Notes under the pieces: model-generated
Told to the model about the DNA's origin: nothing
The model's database searches: none
The model's input: only the letters and a program-made list of their open reading frames with translations
In this document: piece by piece, positions 1 through 8,016 of the stretch
Numbering within the stretch: the stretch's first letter is position 1
Layout: each line of letters starts with the position of its first letter
Program-made: the position numbers and the translations under genes
From: an uncultured Bacilli bacterium
GTDB taxonomy: Bacteria; Bacillota_I; Bacilli_A; ML615J-28; CAG-313
DNA length: 45,218 nt
Assembly (NCBI GenBank): GCA_934140285.1
Contig: CAKPBI010000013.1
Coordinates: 1-45,218, forward strand
Reading direction: 5' to 3'

Positions 1-77
1 TCAATAGAATTGTTGCCACTAGAACCATTAGAAATCGTCCAAGAAGCGAAGCCAACACAAATCAAAGAAACATACAT
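1..77 (-). CDS. 5' end of a SipW-like signal-peptide surface protein, cut by the window edge
   Basis: Only the first 25 codons are inside the window. They read MYVSLICVGFASWTISN and then a Gly/Ser/Asn-rich stretch. The first 17 residues are identical to those of the 190-aa protein at 5353-5925, and the DNA is about 96% identical from position 37 through the upstream region to 136, so this is a recent paralogue. The VGFxxWxIS motif resembles the h-region and cleavage zone of SipW-type (TasA/camelysin-like) signal peptides, but no charged n-region precedes the ATG. See the leader frame and hairpin at 83-147. The rest of the gene lies outside the window and its product is unknown. Confidence 0.7.
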   Translation of the reverse strand, partial: MYVSLICVGFASWTISNGSSGNNSI

Positions 78-82
78 GAAGA

Positions 83-125
83 GGCTCTCAAGAGTTTAGT
101 GTGAAACACTAAACGAGTGAGAGCC
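83..125 (-). promoter_or_regulatory. 17-bp hairpin immediately upstream of the start codon (copy A)
   Basis: An 8-bp arm at 83-90 pairs with 118-125. After a 3x3 internal loop, a 9-bp arm at 94-102 pairs with 106-114 around a GAA loop. The 3' arm on the minus strand contains GAGAG, the only ribosome-binding-like sequence before the ATG at 77. An in-frame stop lies between that ATG and the leader frame. The frame at 147-109 would read (I)KKSKFRWLSLV then TAG but has ATT where a start would be expected. The second copy is at 5931-5973; the two hairpins differ only in the internal loop. Confidence 0.75.
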
Positions 126-149
126 ACCGAAATTTTGACTTTTTAATCC

Positions 150-177
150 AAAAATCGGAGGAACAATACGTTCCTCC
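150..177 (-). terminator. Probable intrinsic terminator
   Basis: On the minus strand an 8-bp stem, GGAGGAAC with GTTCCTCC (157-164 / 170-177), has a 5-nt loop and is followed by GATTTTT. It could end the minus-strand surface operon whose last stop codon is at 677. The repeat element at 201-545 sits between that gene and this hairpin. Confidence 0.6.
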
Positions 178-191
178 ATAATTAACATATT

Positions 192-545
192 ATGATTATA
201 TAAATTAGTTTAGGGTCATCATATACCAATGAAGAAGTCTAGGGTGACCATAAACTTTTTTATAGGTATTTTTTCATTATAAAAGAAAAATTTATTAATT
301 GCTTCAGGGGAACACTAGAAAGGATATACTATACATAAAATACAATATATTTAAAATATAAATTTAAATGTTTTGTTCCTTTTATTTACTTATTTTCATT
401 CCCATAATAAAAGATCTCCAAAATAAATAGTGAATAATTTTATTTTAACTCACTCTCCACTTTGGAGACTATGTACAATAATAATTAATTTTTTTGACCC
501 TATACTTCTTTATAGAGCAAATTGGTTGAACCCTAAACTAATTTA
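192..545. mobile_element. MITE-like element or IS remnant with inverted ends
   Basis: The 16 bp at 201-216 (TAAATTAGTTTAGGGT) recur as a perfect inverted copy at 530-545. Inside each end there is a second similar motif, GAAGAAGTCTAGGGT at 231-245 and its counterpart at 496-512. The left end contains an imperfect palindrome at 226-266. A direct relative of the left end lies at 45142-45218. The interior (about 270-490) has no open frame. It has a short inverted pair, TCTCCAAA near 414 and TTTGGAGA near 463. No clear target-site duplication is visible. A non-autonomous transposable element is likely; a REP-like intergenic repeat is the alternative. Nothing else was recognised between 546 and 676. 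Confidence 0.55.
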
Positions 546-676
546 AATGGTATTTAAAATAAAACCTTTTATGGTTGTTTTATCTTAATTGCCCTAAATG
601 CATAAAAGAAATTATAGAACCATTGTTAATCACTTTCCTTTTTAGGATTTTATAAAGATGATTTCTATAAAAAATA

Positions 677-3600
677 TTATTTTTTATAGAGTTTATCTAA
701 CCATAAATCGACGTAAGAATAGAATATATCCCAAGTAATATATCCTTTACCAATTGAAACGTTTAAATATTCAGCAGGAATCATTAAATAAACTTCATAA
801 GGAAGTGTATCTTTAAAGTCATCATATGTTAACAATCCATATTTTTCAATATCTTCCTTCATTTTTACTTGATCAAATTGTAATGTTTCAGAATCATATT
901 CAAAGATGTTAAATAGTCCGTCTAATAAAGCAGGCATTTGAAGCATGTTATCTGCAAGAATATTAAAATGTCTTGCTGAATCTGGTGAATATACTTTAGT
1001 AAATTCTTCTGTTAAATAACATGATTCTAATGTTACTATTTTCTTAGATAAGTCAGTTGATGATTTAACACCATAGAACTGATGGCCTATAAAATCTTCA
1101 TAGTTAGATGTTGTGATATATACATATTTATTTAATGTTACATCAAAGAATCCTTGCTCTCCACATATTCGAGTTAATGTGTTATCTGAGAATTTTAGAT
1201 TTAAAATTGTATGCCATGTGGCAGGTTGATCACTATGTTCATTAATAATGATAACATTTTGCTCAAATCTACCTGTTTCATGGTTAAATGCCATAACAAT
1301 ATCACCTACAACTATATCCTCAGCACGTTTATATGTTCCATCAGCCATTGTTATTAATGTATCTGGTAGAACACATCCACCATCTTCTTCACCAACAGGA
1401 GTAATGTCTATAGATGTATTAGAGTCTTTTGACTTTAGTTTTGTATCTGTATTTTTTGTTGTTATAGAAGTAATAGTTGTTCCATTCAAATCTGTACAGT
1501 TTGAAATTTGTAGTGAATTGTTTTTACTACTATTTGCTACTGTAAATTTTACTGAAAATACACTGTCTATAGTTATTAAAATAGTATCACCATTGCTATA
1601 TGTTGAGCCGCTAAAAGTAGAAGCTATAGCTTTTCCATTATTATATTCAACTAAGTATCCTGAATTATTATCTAGGGTAACTGTTGCGGTAGTATATTGA
1701 TTACTTCCAATTGAAAGTTTTATATATTTTTTAATATTTGCAGTTATTGACTTTTGATCATTTAATAATAATGAATCTCCAGTATTACATATTGTTCCAT
1801 CATCGAGTAACCAATTTATTAAAACATCTCCATTTTCAGAAGTTTGTGTAAATTTTACGCCTTTTTCTTCAACATTAGGAATTAAAAATTCAGTTCCAGG
1901 CTTATAATAGAAATTCATTGTTGCGCCTATGATTGTATCACTACCAGGAATAATTAAGGATAAAGTATTTTTATCTATCCAATTAGATGTTAAAGTTAAA
2001 GTATACTCGGTATTGTTTTCATTTCCAACAAACATAGATTCACTAATTTGAGAAATTAATTCATTATTAAAGTACCATCCACCAAAATATAGTTTAATTA
2101 AAGGATTATTATCGTTATCGGTTAATTGAGGTAATTTATACGTATTCCAATCAAATGAATCAGTTACGACAATTGTTTCATTTAATGGGCAAACAACATC
2201 ATGATTACTATTATTAAAATTAATTGTATATTTTTTAGTTCCAGTAGGATACCACAACGCATAAATATTTAGATTTTGATTTTCATCTAATAAAGAAATC
2301 AAATTACTTCCATCAACAATTGAAATTTTGTTAGTACATTCCTCATCAGTAAACCATCCAGCAAAAACATATCCTTCGTTGATTGCATCATTCAATGTGA
2401 ATCTACTTTCAATGTTAAAGATTGTAGGATTATTAGATGTAGAACTACGATCTGAACTAGAATTATCATTATACTTATCAACATAATTTATATTATAATT
2501 TGTAGGTTCCCATTTCGCATATAAAGTTATGCTACAATAAATTACATCACCTAATTCAACTTTATTCGTATATTTACTATCAGAATACCATCCAGCAAAT
2601 GTGTAGAAACTCCTTATGCTTTCTGGTAAATATTCTTGAGTTAATAGTAAACCATTTCCATCAATTGTTTTTTCTTTAGAATCAACAGCGGTTCCACCAC
2701 ATGAATCATATTTAATTGTTACAGTTGTAGAATACCATCCACCATTATTCGAATAAAAAACTCCATTACTACCTTCAGATGGTTCTGATGAAACTTGATT
2801 ATTTTCAAATTTATATAACATTAATTTCTTCGTTATTTGTGTCCAAGAAGGTGAAGAAGGTTTATTAGTTAATTCAAATGAATCTGTATAGATATTTGCT
2901 GATGAAGAAATATTTAATTTTGCTCCAGAATTTTCAGATAAAATTAATCCGCCAACTGATTCTGTTATATTAAGTATACCATTAACAATTACCATACCTT
3001 CTCCCTTATTTGTGGGATATAAGTCAGAACATCCTACTTTTACATCATTAAATACATCATAAATTATAAGTTTTTTCGCATTCACAGTAACTCCAGAATT
3101 AATTCTTATTTTTGCGCCAGGCATTATTTTTATATTTTGGTTTAAAGTTATAGAGTTAGTTTGATTACTTCCTAAGGAATTTAATGTTATGTCAAAATAC
3201 CATGTTACCGGGAAAAGTACATCACTTGTTGAAACGGTATAATTCATTATTTTCATACTCATTTCGTTAAGATCAAAATCTCCATAAGTGTTGATTGTAT
3301 TAATTCTAGAAGAATTATCATATTTTGATACTAAATATGCATTGTTCTTTAGATTAATTAAACAACTATTACTAGTACCAATGACTTGTATTAGAGTTTC
3401 ATTATCTTTAGAACTTGCATATAAATTGACATAACCTTTCATTGTTGATCCACTTTTATATGTTGCGGTAGTTAATATATTTTGAAAATAAAATCTATTG
3501 AATGCAGATCCTTTAGCACCAATACCTCCTAATATTGAAGGCATATATAATTTTGAAAATATATTGCCTCCTCTATGTTCAATAACAATAAAAGGCATTT

Positions 3601-5338
3601 GTAATAATGCACCACTATTAAATATAATTTCGCCATTTTCATTAGTTTTATCTCTAACTGCTCCATAATTTATAAATTTACTTCCTGAATTATTTATAAT
3701 TGTTGCCTTATTATATAAATTTATTTCGGCATAATCAGAACAAGTTTGACAATTTGGTGCATTGCCACCACCCCCTGACGAAATAATACCACCAAGAATA
3801 ATTGTACCTTCGTTAGTCAATGTAATATTTTCTTCTATATCAATTAAATTTTTTCTGTATTTATTAGGATTATCTAAAGCATATATATTTAAGCTATATT
3901 TAGACTCTAGGGTTTCTGTTGGATAATAATTACTAGTGTTTTCAATAATTGTAGTTGCACCACTATATAAAAATTGTAATGTTACACCACTTTTTATTGT
4001 GCAATTAGTTCTAATGATTCTACCTTCATCAATACTTGCGATAACATTAATTGTACCGCTTGTAACTGCGTTTAAGGCATGCTCAATAGAACCATAATAT
4101 GTAGAACCACTAAATGCAACTGATTTAATTAATATTGTTGCATCTGATTTTGTAACTGAATTAAAGTTATTTTGATCTTCTGGAATAAAAGTATAAGAAA
4201 TGTAATTAGTAAATCCAGCAGATGTGGTAGTTCCTTTGCTATCAAAATAATAATTTTTATCGCTTCCAGCAATATTATAAGTGTTAACTACATTATTAAA
4301 GCTGAATGTTCCTTTTACTTCTACACCATTTAATGTGGCTTTACCATTAGTTATTGTTGGAAAAACATTGTCAAATGCACCTTCATATATGGCATCAAAT
4401 GTAGGAATAGTTGTAATTGATGGATTTGCTTTGTTTATAACAAATGTTCCATTTAGTGTTCCTTTATAGTTACCAGCTCCAGTAATTACATATGGAGCAT
4501 TGGTACTAGCATTTGTATATCCAGTAGTTGTATAATCTTTACCTGATGTTAATTGTTCAACAGCTGAATTTGAACTAAATGTTACTTTAATAGTAAAACT
4601 TGGATCAATTCTCGTGCCAATATAAGTATAAGAATTATTAAGCTGAACATCTACACTATCTTTATTTTTTGATAAATCATATTGATTAATAGTAAATGTT
4701 TTAGTAAAAGTACCAGCAAAGTTAACATTTTTTGATGTTATTTCTGCTTGTGCATTTTTTGTTGCATTAGTATTATTAGAATAAGTTGTATCAAAATCTG
4801 TTTCATCAAGTATAAATGTTTTACCATCAAATTTGATTGTTACAGTAAATGTAGGTTTTTGTTCTTTTGAATTGTAAGTACAAACATCATCAAAAACTAT
4901 TGTTGTATTACTGTCATCAATTGTACGTTTGTGAATAGTAAATTTTAGTCCTGAAACTTCAAAAATATCCGTATCAGTAAATTTATACTTTACTTGAATT
5001 AGATATTCACCTGCGTTTTGAGGACCTTTTTCATTTTCTATACACTCTGTATAATCTTCAGTGCTATTTGCAGGTTTGTAAAAATATGTAACATCCTTTG
5101 GATCTAGTTCTAAGTAGTTATTAAATTTTTTAGGTATTGGTAATTGAATATTTCCGTCAAATGTTGTAGAAGTACCATCCAAATATTTAGTAATTACCTT
5201 ATTAACAGTATTTTCAGAATTATTAGGCTTAGTATTTATGTAATTTGAAATAATCCAAGTACCAAAGCCAACAGAAAGAGAAATAACAATAACAAGTAAA
5301 GCAATTAAAATAATACGAATTCTTGATTTATTTTTCAT
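677..5338 (-). CDS. Giant repeat-containing surface protein with C-terminal Hint domain
   Basis: 1553 aa. An N-terminal hydrophobic segment (about 8-31) ends in VGFGTWIIS, a SipW-like signal motif shared with the neighbouring gene. Residues about 140-300 resemble MBG-type beta-sandwich repeats. About 410-850 is Ser/Thr/Asn/Ile-rich and could be a beta-helix. About 875-1120 carries three or four InlB/List-Bact (FxGWYxD...) repeats. From Cys1322 a Hint fold begins: CVLPDTLITMADG, then VVGDIVMAFN. The second Hint block reads GEQGFFD, with Gln1395 where Hint proteins normally carry His. A block like the last Hint strand (RHFNILADNML) precedes a tail of about 85 aa. A strong ribosome site (AAAGGAGG) precedes the ATG, 14 bp after the 190-aa gene, so the two form an operon. 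A role in surface display or self-processing is inferred. Confidence 0.8.
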   Translation of the reverse strand: MKNKSRIRIILIALLVIVISLSVGFGTWIISNYINTKPNNSENTVNKVITKYLDGTSTTFDGNIQLPIPKKFNNYLELDPKDVTYFYKPANSTEDYTECIENEKGPQNAGEYLIQVKYKFTDTDIFEVSGLKFTIHKRTIDDSNTTIVFDDVCTYNSKEQKPTFTVTIKFDGKTFILDETDFDTTYSNNTNATKNAQAEITSKNVNFAGTFTKTFTINQYDLSKNKDSVDVQLNNSYTYIGTRIDPSFTIKVTFSSNSAVEQLTSGKDYTTTGYTNASTNAPYVITGAGNYKGTLNGTFVINKANPSITTIPTFDAIYEGAFDNVFPTITNGKATLNGVEVKGTFSFNNVVNTYNIAGSDKNYYFDSKGTTTSAGFTNYISYTFIPEDQNNFNSVTKSDATILIKSVAFSGSTYYGSIEHALNAVTSGTINVIASIDEGRIIRTNCTIKSGVTLQFLYSGATTIIENTSNYYPTETLESKYSLNIYALDNPNKYRKNLIDIEENITLTNEGTIILGGIISSGGGGNAPNCQTCSDYAEINLYNKATIINNSGSKFINYGAVRDKTNENGEIIFNSGALLQMPFIVIEHRGGNIFSKLYMPSILGGIGAKGSAFNRFYFQNILTTATYKSGSTMKGYVNLYASSKDNETLIQVIGTSNSCLINLKNNAYLVSKYDNSSRINTINTYGDFDLNEMSMKIMNYTVSTSDVLFPVTWYFDITLNSLGSNQTNSITLNQNIKIMPGAKIRINSGVTVNAKKLIIYDVFNDVKVGCSDLYPTNKGEGMVIVNGILNITESVGGLILSENSGAKLNISSSANIYTDSFELTNKPSSPSWTQITKKLMLYKFENNQVSSEPSEGSNGVFYSNNGGWYSTTVTIKYDSCGGTAVDSKEKTIDGNGLLLTQEYLPESIRSFYTFAGWYSDSKYTNKVELGDVIYCSITLYAKWEPTNYNINYVDKYNDNSSSDRSSTSNNPTIFNIESRFTLNDAINEGYVFAGWFTDEECTNKISIVDGSNLISLLDENQNLNIYALWYPTGTKKYTINFNNSNHDVVCPLNETIVVTDSFDWNTYKLPQLTDNDNNPLIKLYFGGWYFNNELISQISESMFVGNENNTEYTLTLTSNWIDKNTLSLIIPGSDTIIGATMNFYYKPGTEFLIPNVEEKGVKFTQTSENGDVLINWLLDDGTICNTGDSLLLNDQKSITANIKKYIKLSIGSNQYTTATVTLDNNSGYLVEYNNGKAIASTFSGSTYSNGDTILITIDSVFSVKFTVANSSKNNSLQISNCTDLNGTTITSITTKNTDTKLKSKDSNTSIDITPVGEEDGGCVLPDTLITMADGTYKRAEDIVVGDIVMAFNHETGRFEQNVIIINEHSDQPATWHTILNLKFSDNTLTRICGEQGFFDVTLNKYVYITTSNYEDFIGHQFYGVKSSTDLSKKIVTLESCYLTEEFTKVYSPDSARHFNILADNMLQMPALLDGLFNIFEYDSETLQFDQVKMKEDIEKYGLLTYDDFKDTLPYEVYLMIPAEYLNVSIGKGYITWDIFYSYVDLWLDKLYKK

Positions 5339-5352
5339 ATTGTCCCCCTCCT

Positions 5353-5925
5353 TTAATTATCAGTAACTCTAGCACTAAGAGTAAAATCAACATCATGAGT
5401 GTATAATTCAGGGAAAACTGAATTAATAAAATAATTTTTATCTAAAATTGTAAATGTATAAACAATATTATATTCAGCAGTTGTTAAACTAGCAAAATTG
5501 TTTATAGTAAACGCGATTAACAAGGTATTAGTATCTAATTCAAAAGTAGGAGTAACGGCAGTACCACCTACGGTTGCAGAAACAGATATTTTGTTTGAAT
5601 CCCCCACCAAAGTATCTAAATTACTTCTAGAAAGAGAAACAATAACTTTTAAGTTTTCTTTCCCCGCAAACATTTCCGTACACTTATCAATCATTAAAGT
5701 TAATTTAGCCGTTATATTACCGCTTGCGGTAATATAACCATCATTATTCACAAATCCATTTTTGAAATAATCAAAAACAGTAAAGTCAGAAATATTAACA
5801 ATCTCGCTAGAATTAATGACATCATCAGCAATAATAGAAGCGGATGCGGAAGATGAGCCTGAGCCTGATCCATTATTAGATATAGTCCAAGATGCGAAGC
5901 CAACACATATCAAAGATACATACAT
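5353..5925 (-). CDS. SipW-like signal-peptide secreted protein, first gene of the surface operon
   Basis: 190 aa. It starts MYVSLICVGFASWTISNN, followed by a Gly/Ser/Ala linker (about 18-31) and a beta-rich extracellular region of about 150 residues. That region has alternating hydrophobics and the ending DFTLSARVTDN, which could be a TasA/camelysin-like fold. No enzymatic motif is visible. The ATG is directly downstream of the hairpin at 5931-5973, and the next upstream in-frame codon region contains a stop, so no longer start exists. The predicted peptide lacks the positively charged n-region of a signal peptide. That missing piece is exactly what the leader frame at 5957-5989 would supply, in another frame. 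It is co-transcribed with the 1553-aa gene 14 bp downstream. Family assignment is tentative. Confidence 0.65.
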   Translation of the reverse strand: MYVSLICVGFASWTISNNGSGSGSSSASASIIADDVINSSEIVNISDFTVFDYFKNGFVNNDGYITASGNITAKLTLMIDKCTEMFAGKENLKVIVSLSRSNLDTLVGDSNKISVSATVGGTAVTPTFELDTNTLLIAFTINNFASLTTAEYNIVYTFTILDKNYFINSVFPELYTHDVDFTLSARVTDN

Positions 5926-5930
5926 GAAGA

Positions 5931-5973
5931 GGCTCTCAAGAGTTTAGTGTGAAACACTAAACAAGTGAGAGCC
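5931..5973 (-). promoter_or_regulatory. 17-bp hairpin before the start codon (copy B)
   Basis: Stem GGCTCTCA (5931-5938) with TGAGAGCC (5966-5973), internal loop AGA/AAG, inner stem GTTTAGTGT (5942-5950) with ACACTAAAC (5954-5962), GAA loop. There is no T-run, so this is not a terminator. The minus-strand 3' arm carries GAGAG seven bases before the ATG, so folding would hide the start region. The leader frame ends inside the 5' arm. This layout resembles translational attenuators (ermC/cat type) and also ribosome-bypass hairpins. Which applies, if either, cannot be decided from sequence. Confidence 0.7.
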
Positions 5974-5989
5974 ACCGAAATTTTCGCAT
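5957..5989 (-). CDS. 10-codon leader frame, signal-peptide n-region-like
   Basis: ATG at 5989 with an AAAGG site (5996-6000) six bases upstream. It encodes MRKFRWLSLV, then TAG inside the hairpin's 5' arm. The basic and aromatic start followed by hydrophobics looks like the beginning of a signal peptide whose continuation would be the SLICVGFASWTIS of the next gene. The two frames differ (64 nt apart, offset +1), so a 43-nt bypass or a deletion would be needed to fuse them. Alternatively it is a regulatory leader peptide. Copy A (147-109) keeps KFRWLSLV-stop but lacks the ATG. Confidence 0.4.
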   Translation of the reverse strand: MRKFRWLSLV

Positions 5990-6118
5990 TTTTTACCTTT
6001 TTTAAACTAATAGAAAGAAGAAGATATTCAAATTTTGTAAAACACTATCTTGGACTAGTAAATATATAACTAAATTACCTTTTTTTGACTAAAAATTATG
6101 TTATATTTATTAAATCTA

Positions 6119-6147
6119 TTGACAAAATTGTAAATTTAGTGTATCAT
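6119..6147 (+). promoter_or_regulatory. Sigma-A type promoter for the 6222 gene
   Basis: TTGACA (6119-6124), 17-bp spacer, TATCAT (6142-6147), about 75 bp before the start codon. Nothing else was recognised on the plus strand of this divergent region. A weak minus-strand candidate (TAGTCA-17-TATATA) lies around 6060-6090. Confidence 0.65.
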
Positions 6148-6221
6148 ATTACGATTTAGAGCTGCATCACTTTAAATGGAGGCTTGGGATAATTTAAATT
6201 TTAAGAAAGGAGTGATGTTTT

Positions 6222-6914
6222 ATGTATGAATTTGTAACAAAAAAAGAATACATGCCAATAAGAATTGAAGTTGAGGAGATAATTAAAAAAGTACAAAAAA
6301 TCTTAAGGAAAGAAGAAAGTGATATGACTTTTCAATTCCGTCTTGTTGGAAGTGGTGGAAAGCACTTGATAACAAGAGATAAAGGAGGTAATAAGGGATA
6401 TGATTTTGATTATAATTTAATTATCAATCCTAATTATGAATGGTATGCATCAGTAAGAGAATATTTCTTCCGAGCATTTCAAAAGGTAATAAAAGGTACA
6501 AGTTTTAATAGAATTGAAAATTCAACTTCAGTAATTACAATTAAACAAGTATCTAAAACAAATAAAAAGGTAATTGTGGGCTGTGATTTTAGTATAATTT
6601 TTTATCCTGATGACCAAGAGGAAACTTATTACAAATATTCTAGGTTTAATAAAAATTTAAATAATTACACTTGGGAAATTAGAGATATGTCCAAAAATAT
6701 TGATGATAAACTAAATTGGTTGATGGATAATTATAAAGAAAAAGGAATATGGAATGACATTAAGGAAGAATATTTGAAATTAAAGAATAATAATCTACAA
6801 GATAAACATTCATATGTTTTATATCATGAAGCAATTAATAATATCTATTGTCGTAAGGATGGTAAGAGAAGAGAATGGTTGAATAGCATAGGAATTAGAA
6901 TTGTTGAAATATAA
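6222..6914 (+). CDS. Predicted nucleotidyltransferase-fold protein
   Basis: 230 aa, a single-gene transcription unit with its own promoter and terminator. Residues about 44-70 contain LVGSGGKH, then 11 further residues, then DFDYNLII. This fits the GS...DxD pattern of Pol-beta/OAS-type nucleotidyltransferases. A third candidate acidic residue sits in the strand VGCDFSIIFY (about 120). The C-terminal half is helical, charged and ends near IGIRIVEI. No partner (HEPN, effector or antitoxin) lies beside it; the neighbours are a divergent surface operon and an ADP-ribosylglycohydrolase. The start has a GAAAGGAG site nine bases upstream. Substrate and role are unknown; a tRNA- or second-messenger-directed NTase is possible. 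The fold call itself is moderately sure. Confidence 0.5.
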   Translation: MYEFVTKKEYMPIRIEVEEIIKKVQKILRKEESDMTFQFRLVGSGGKHLITRDKGGNKGYDFDYNLIINPNYEWYASVREYFFRAFQKVIKGTSFNRIENSTSVITIKQVSKTNKKVIVGCDFSIIFYPDDQEETYYKYSRFNKNLNNYTWEIRDMSKNIDDKLNWLMDNYKEKGIWNDIKEEYLKLKNNNLQDKHSYVLYHEAINNIYCRKDGKRREWLNSIGIRIVEI

Positions 6915-6925
6915 GTTAACTATAA

Positions 6926-6967
6926 AAATCTCATCTAGAAATTTCAAATCTAGGTGAGATTTTTTTA
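6926..6967 (+). terminator. Intrinsic terminator
   Basis: AAATCTCATCTAGA pairs with TCTAGGTGAGATTT across a 9-nt loop and is followed by a run of T. It ends the nucleotidyltransferase-like gene. Confidence 0.85.
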
Positions 6968-7129
6968 CAAAAATAAAAAGTAGTTTGAATTAGTAATTGA
7001 CTTGAAAATTTTGTCTCAAACGCTCAGATTTAAGTTTTTAAGGCAAATTATTTAATTTTTATGAATAAAGATGATACAATTTAGGTGCAATTTTTAAAAA
7101 TTGGACATTTTATAAGAAGGGGGAAGGAT

Positions 7130-7948
7130 ATGAACAATTTACTAAAAAATGCAGTTTATGGATTTATTATTGGAGATGTAATGGGCGTTCCTTATGAATT
7201 TTTAGAACGTGGTAGCTTTAAGTGCACAGGTATTTCATCGGGTGGAATATCTGAGGTAGAAGAAGGTACATGGTCTGATGATTCATCAATGATGCTTGCG
7301 ACATGCTCAAGTATTAAAAAATGTGGGGCTATTGATATTGAAGATATTACCAAAAACTTTCTTTTATGGTTAAGTGTGGGGAAGTTTACCCAAAACGGTA
7401 AGGCATTTGGTGTAGGTAAGACTACCTATAATGCTTTAACTACTGGTATGGGGTTAAACGATGAAAGAAGTAATGGTAATGGTTCTTTAATGAGGATTCT
7501 TCCATTAATCTTTACTGATGCTAGTGATTCAGTAATTGAAGAAGTATCTTCAATCACACATGCTCACAAGATTTCTTGTGATGCTTGTAAGATTTATGTA
7601 TCAATTGGAAGAAGTCTTGTTAAAGGTGAAAATATCAAAGATATTTTAAGTAATTTAAAACTTGATGCACCATTTAATAGATTAAGTGAAATCTATAAAC
7701 TTAATGAATCTATGATTAAATCTACGGGTTATGTCGTAGATACCATTGAAGCGGTATGCTATGTACTTGCTACCACTAGTTCCTTTAAGGAGGCAATCCT
7801 TAAAGCCGTTAATCTAGGTGGTGATGCAGATACAATTGCGGCTTTAGTTGGTGGGCTTGCGGGAATCATGTATGGAATTGACAGTATTCCCGAAGAATTG
7901 CTTTCTAAAGTTTACCGCCTAGAAGTAGCAGAAGAATGTTTGTTTTAA
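7130..7948 (+). CDS. ADP-ribosylglycohydrolase family protein (ARH/DraG-like)
   Basis: 272 aa, typical length for the family, which removes ADP-ribose from proteins or small molecules using a binuclear Mg centre. Visible metal motifs are GDVMGVPYEF (15-24), WSDDSSMM (48-55), the central GNGSLMR and THAH motifs, and NLGGDADT (228-235). ATG 7130 is chosen because AAGGGGGAAGG lies just upstream; a GTG at 7085 is in frame but has no ribosome site. The last 70 bp of the gene recur at 11922-11991, the other side of the recombinase/methylase island, so the present 3' end may have been delivered by that island. A terminator follows at 7967. Confidence 0.9.
   Translation: MNNLLKNAVYGFIIGDVMGVPYEFLERGSFKCTGISSGGISEVEEGTWSDDSSMMLATCSSIKKCGAIDIEDITKNFLLWLSVGKFTQNGKAFGVGKTTYNALTTGMGLNDERSNGNGSLMRILPLIFTDASDSVIEEVSSITHAHKISCDACKIYVSIGRSLVKGENIKDILSNLKLDAPFNRLSEIYKLNESMIKSTGYVVDTIEAVCYVLATTSSFKEAILKAVNLGGDADTIAALVGGLAGIMYGIDSIPEELLSKVYRLEVAEECLF
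7877..7946 (+). repeat. Left direct repeat (attL-like), inside the ARH gene 3' end
   Basis: 70 bp starting ATTGACAGTATTCCCGAAGA. Two mismatches to 11922-11991: TTG versus TGG at the 23rd base, and G versus A near the stop codon. Confidence 0.85.
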
Positions 7949-7966
7949 AATTAATATTGAAGAACG

Positions 7967-7998
7967 AAAAGTGATAACCATTATGGCTATCACTTTTT
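7967..7998. terminator. Bidirectional terminator between the ARH and recombinase genes
   Basis: AAAAGTGATA (7967-7976) pairs with TATCACTTTT (7989-7998), with A/T runs on both sides. It can serve the plus-strand ARH gene and the convergent minus-strand recombinase gene, which ends at 8017. Confidence 0.75.
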
Positions 7999-8016
7999 GA
8001 ATTATTTGCTAATTTT

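Noticed and set aside
1248..1700. Open frame of 150 codons opposite the giant surface gene
   Set aside because: It is the antisense shadow of the Hint and linker region, with no ribosome site or recognisable domain.
5931..5973. Hairpin before the 190-aa gene as an intrinsic terminator
   Set aside because: No T-run follows on either strand, and a start codon lies directly downstream. A leader or translational structure fits better.
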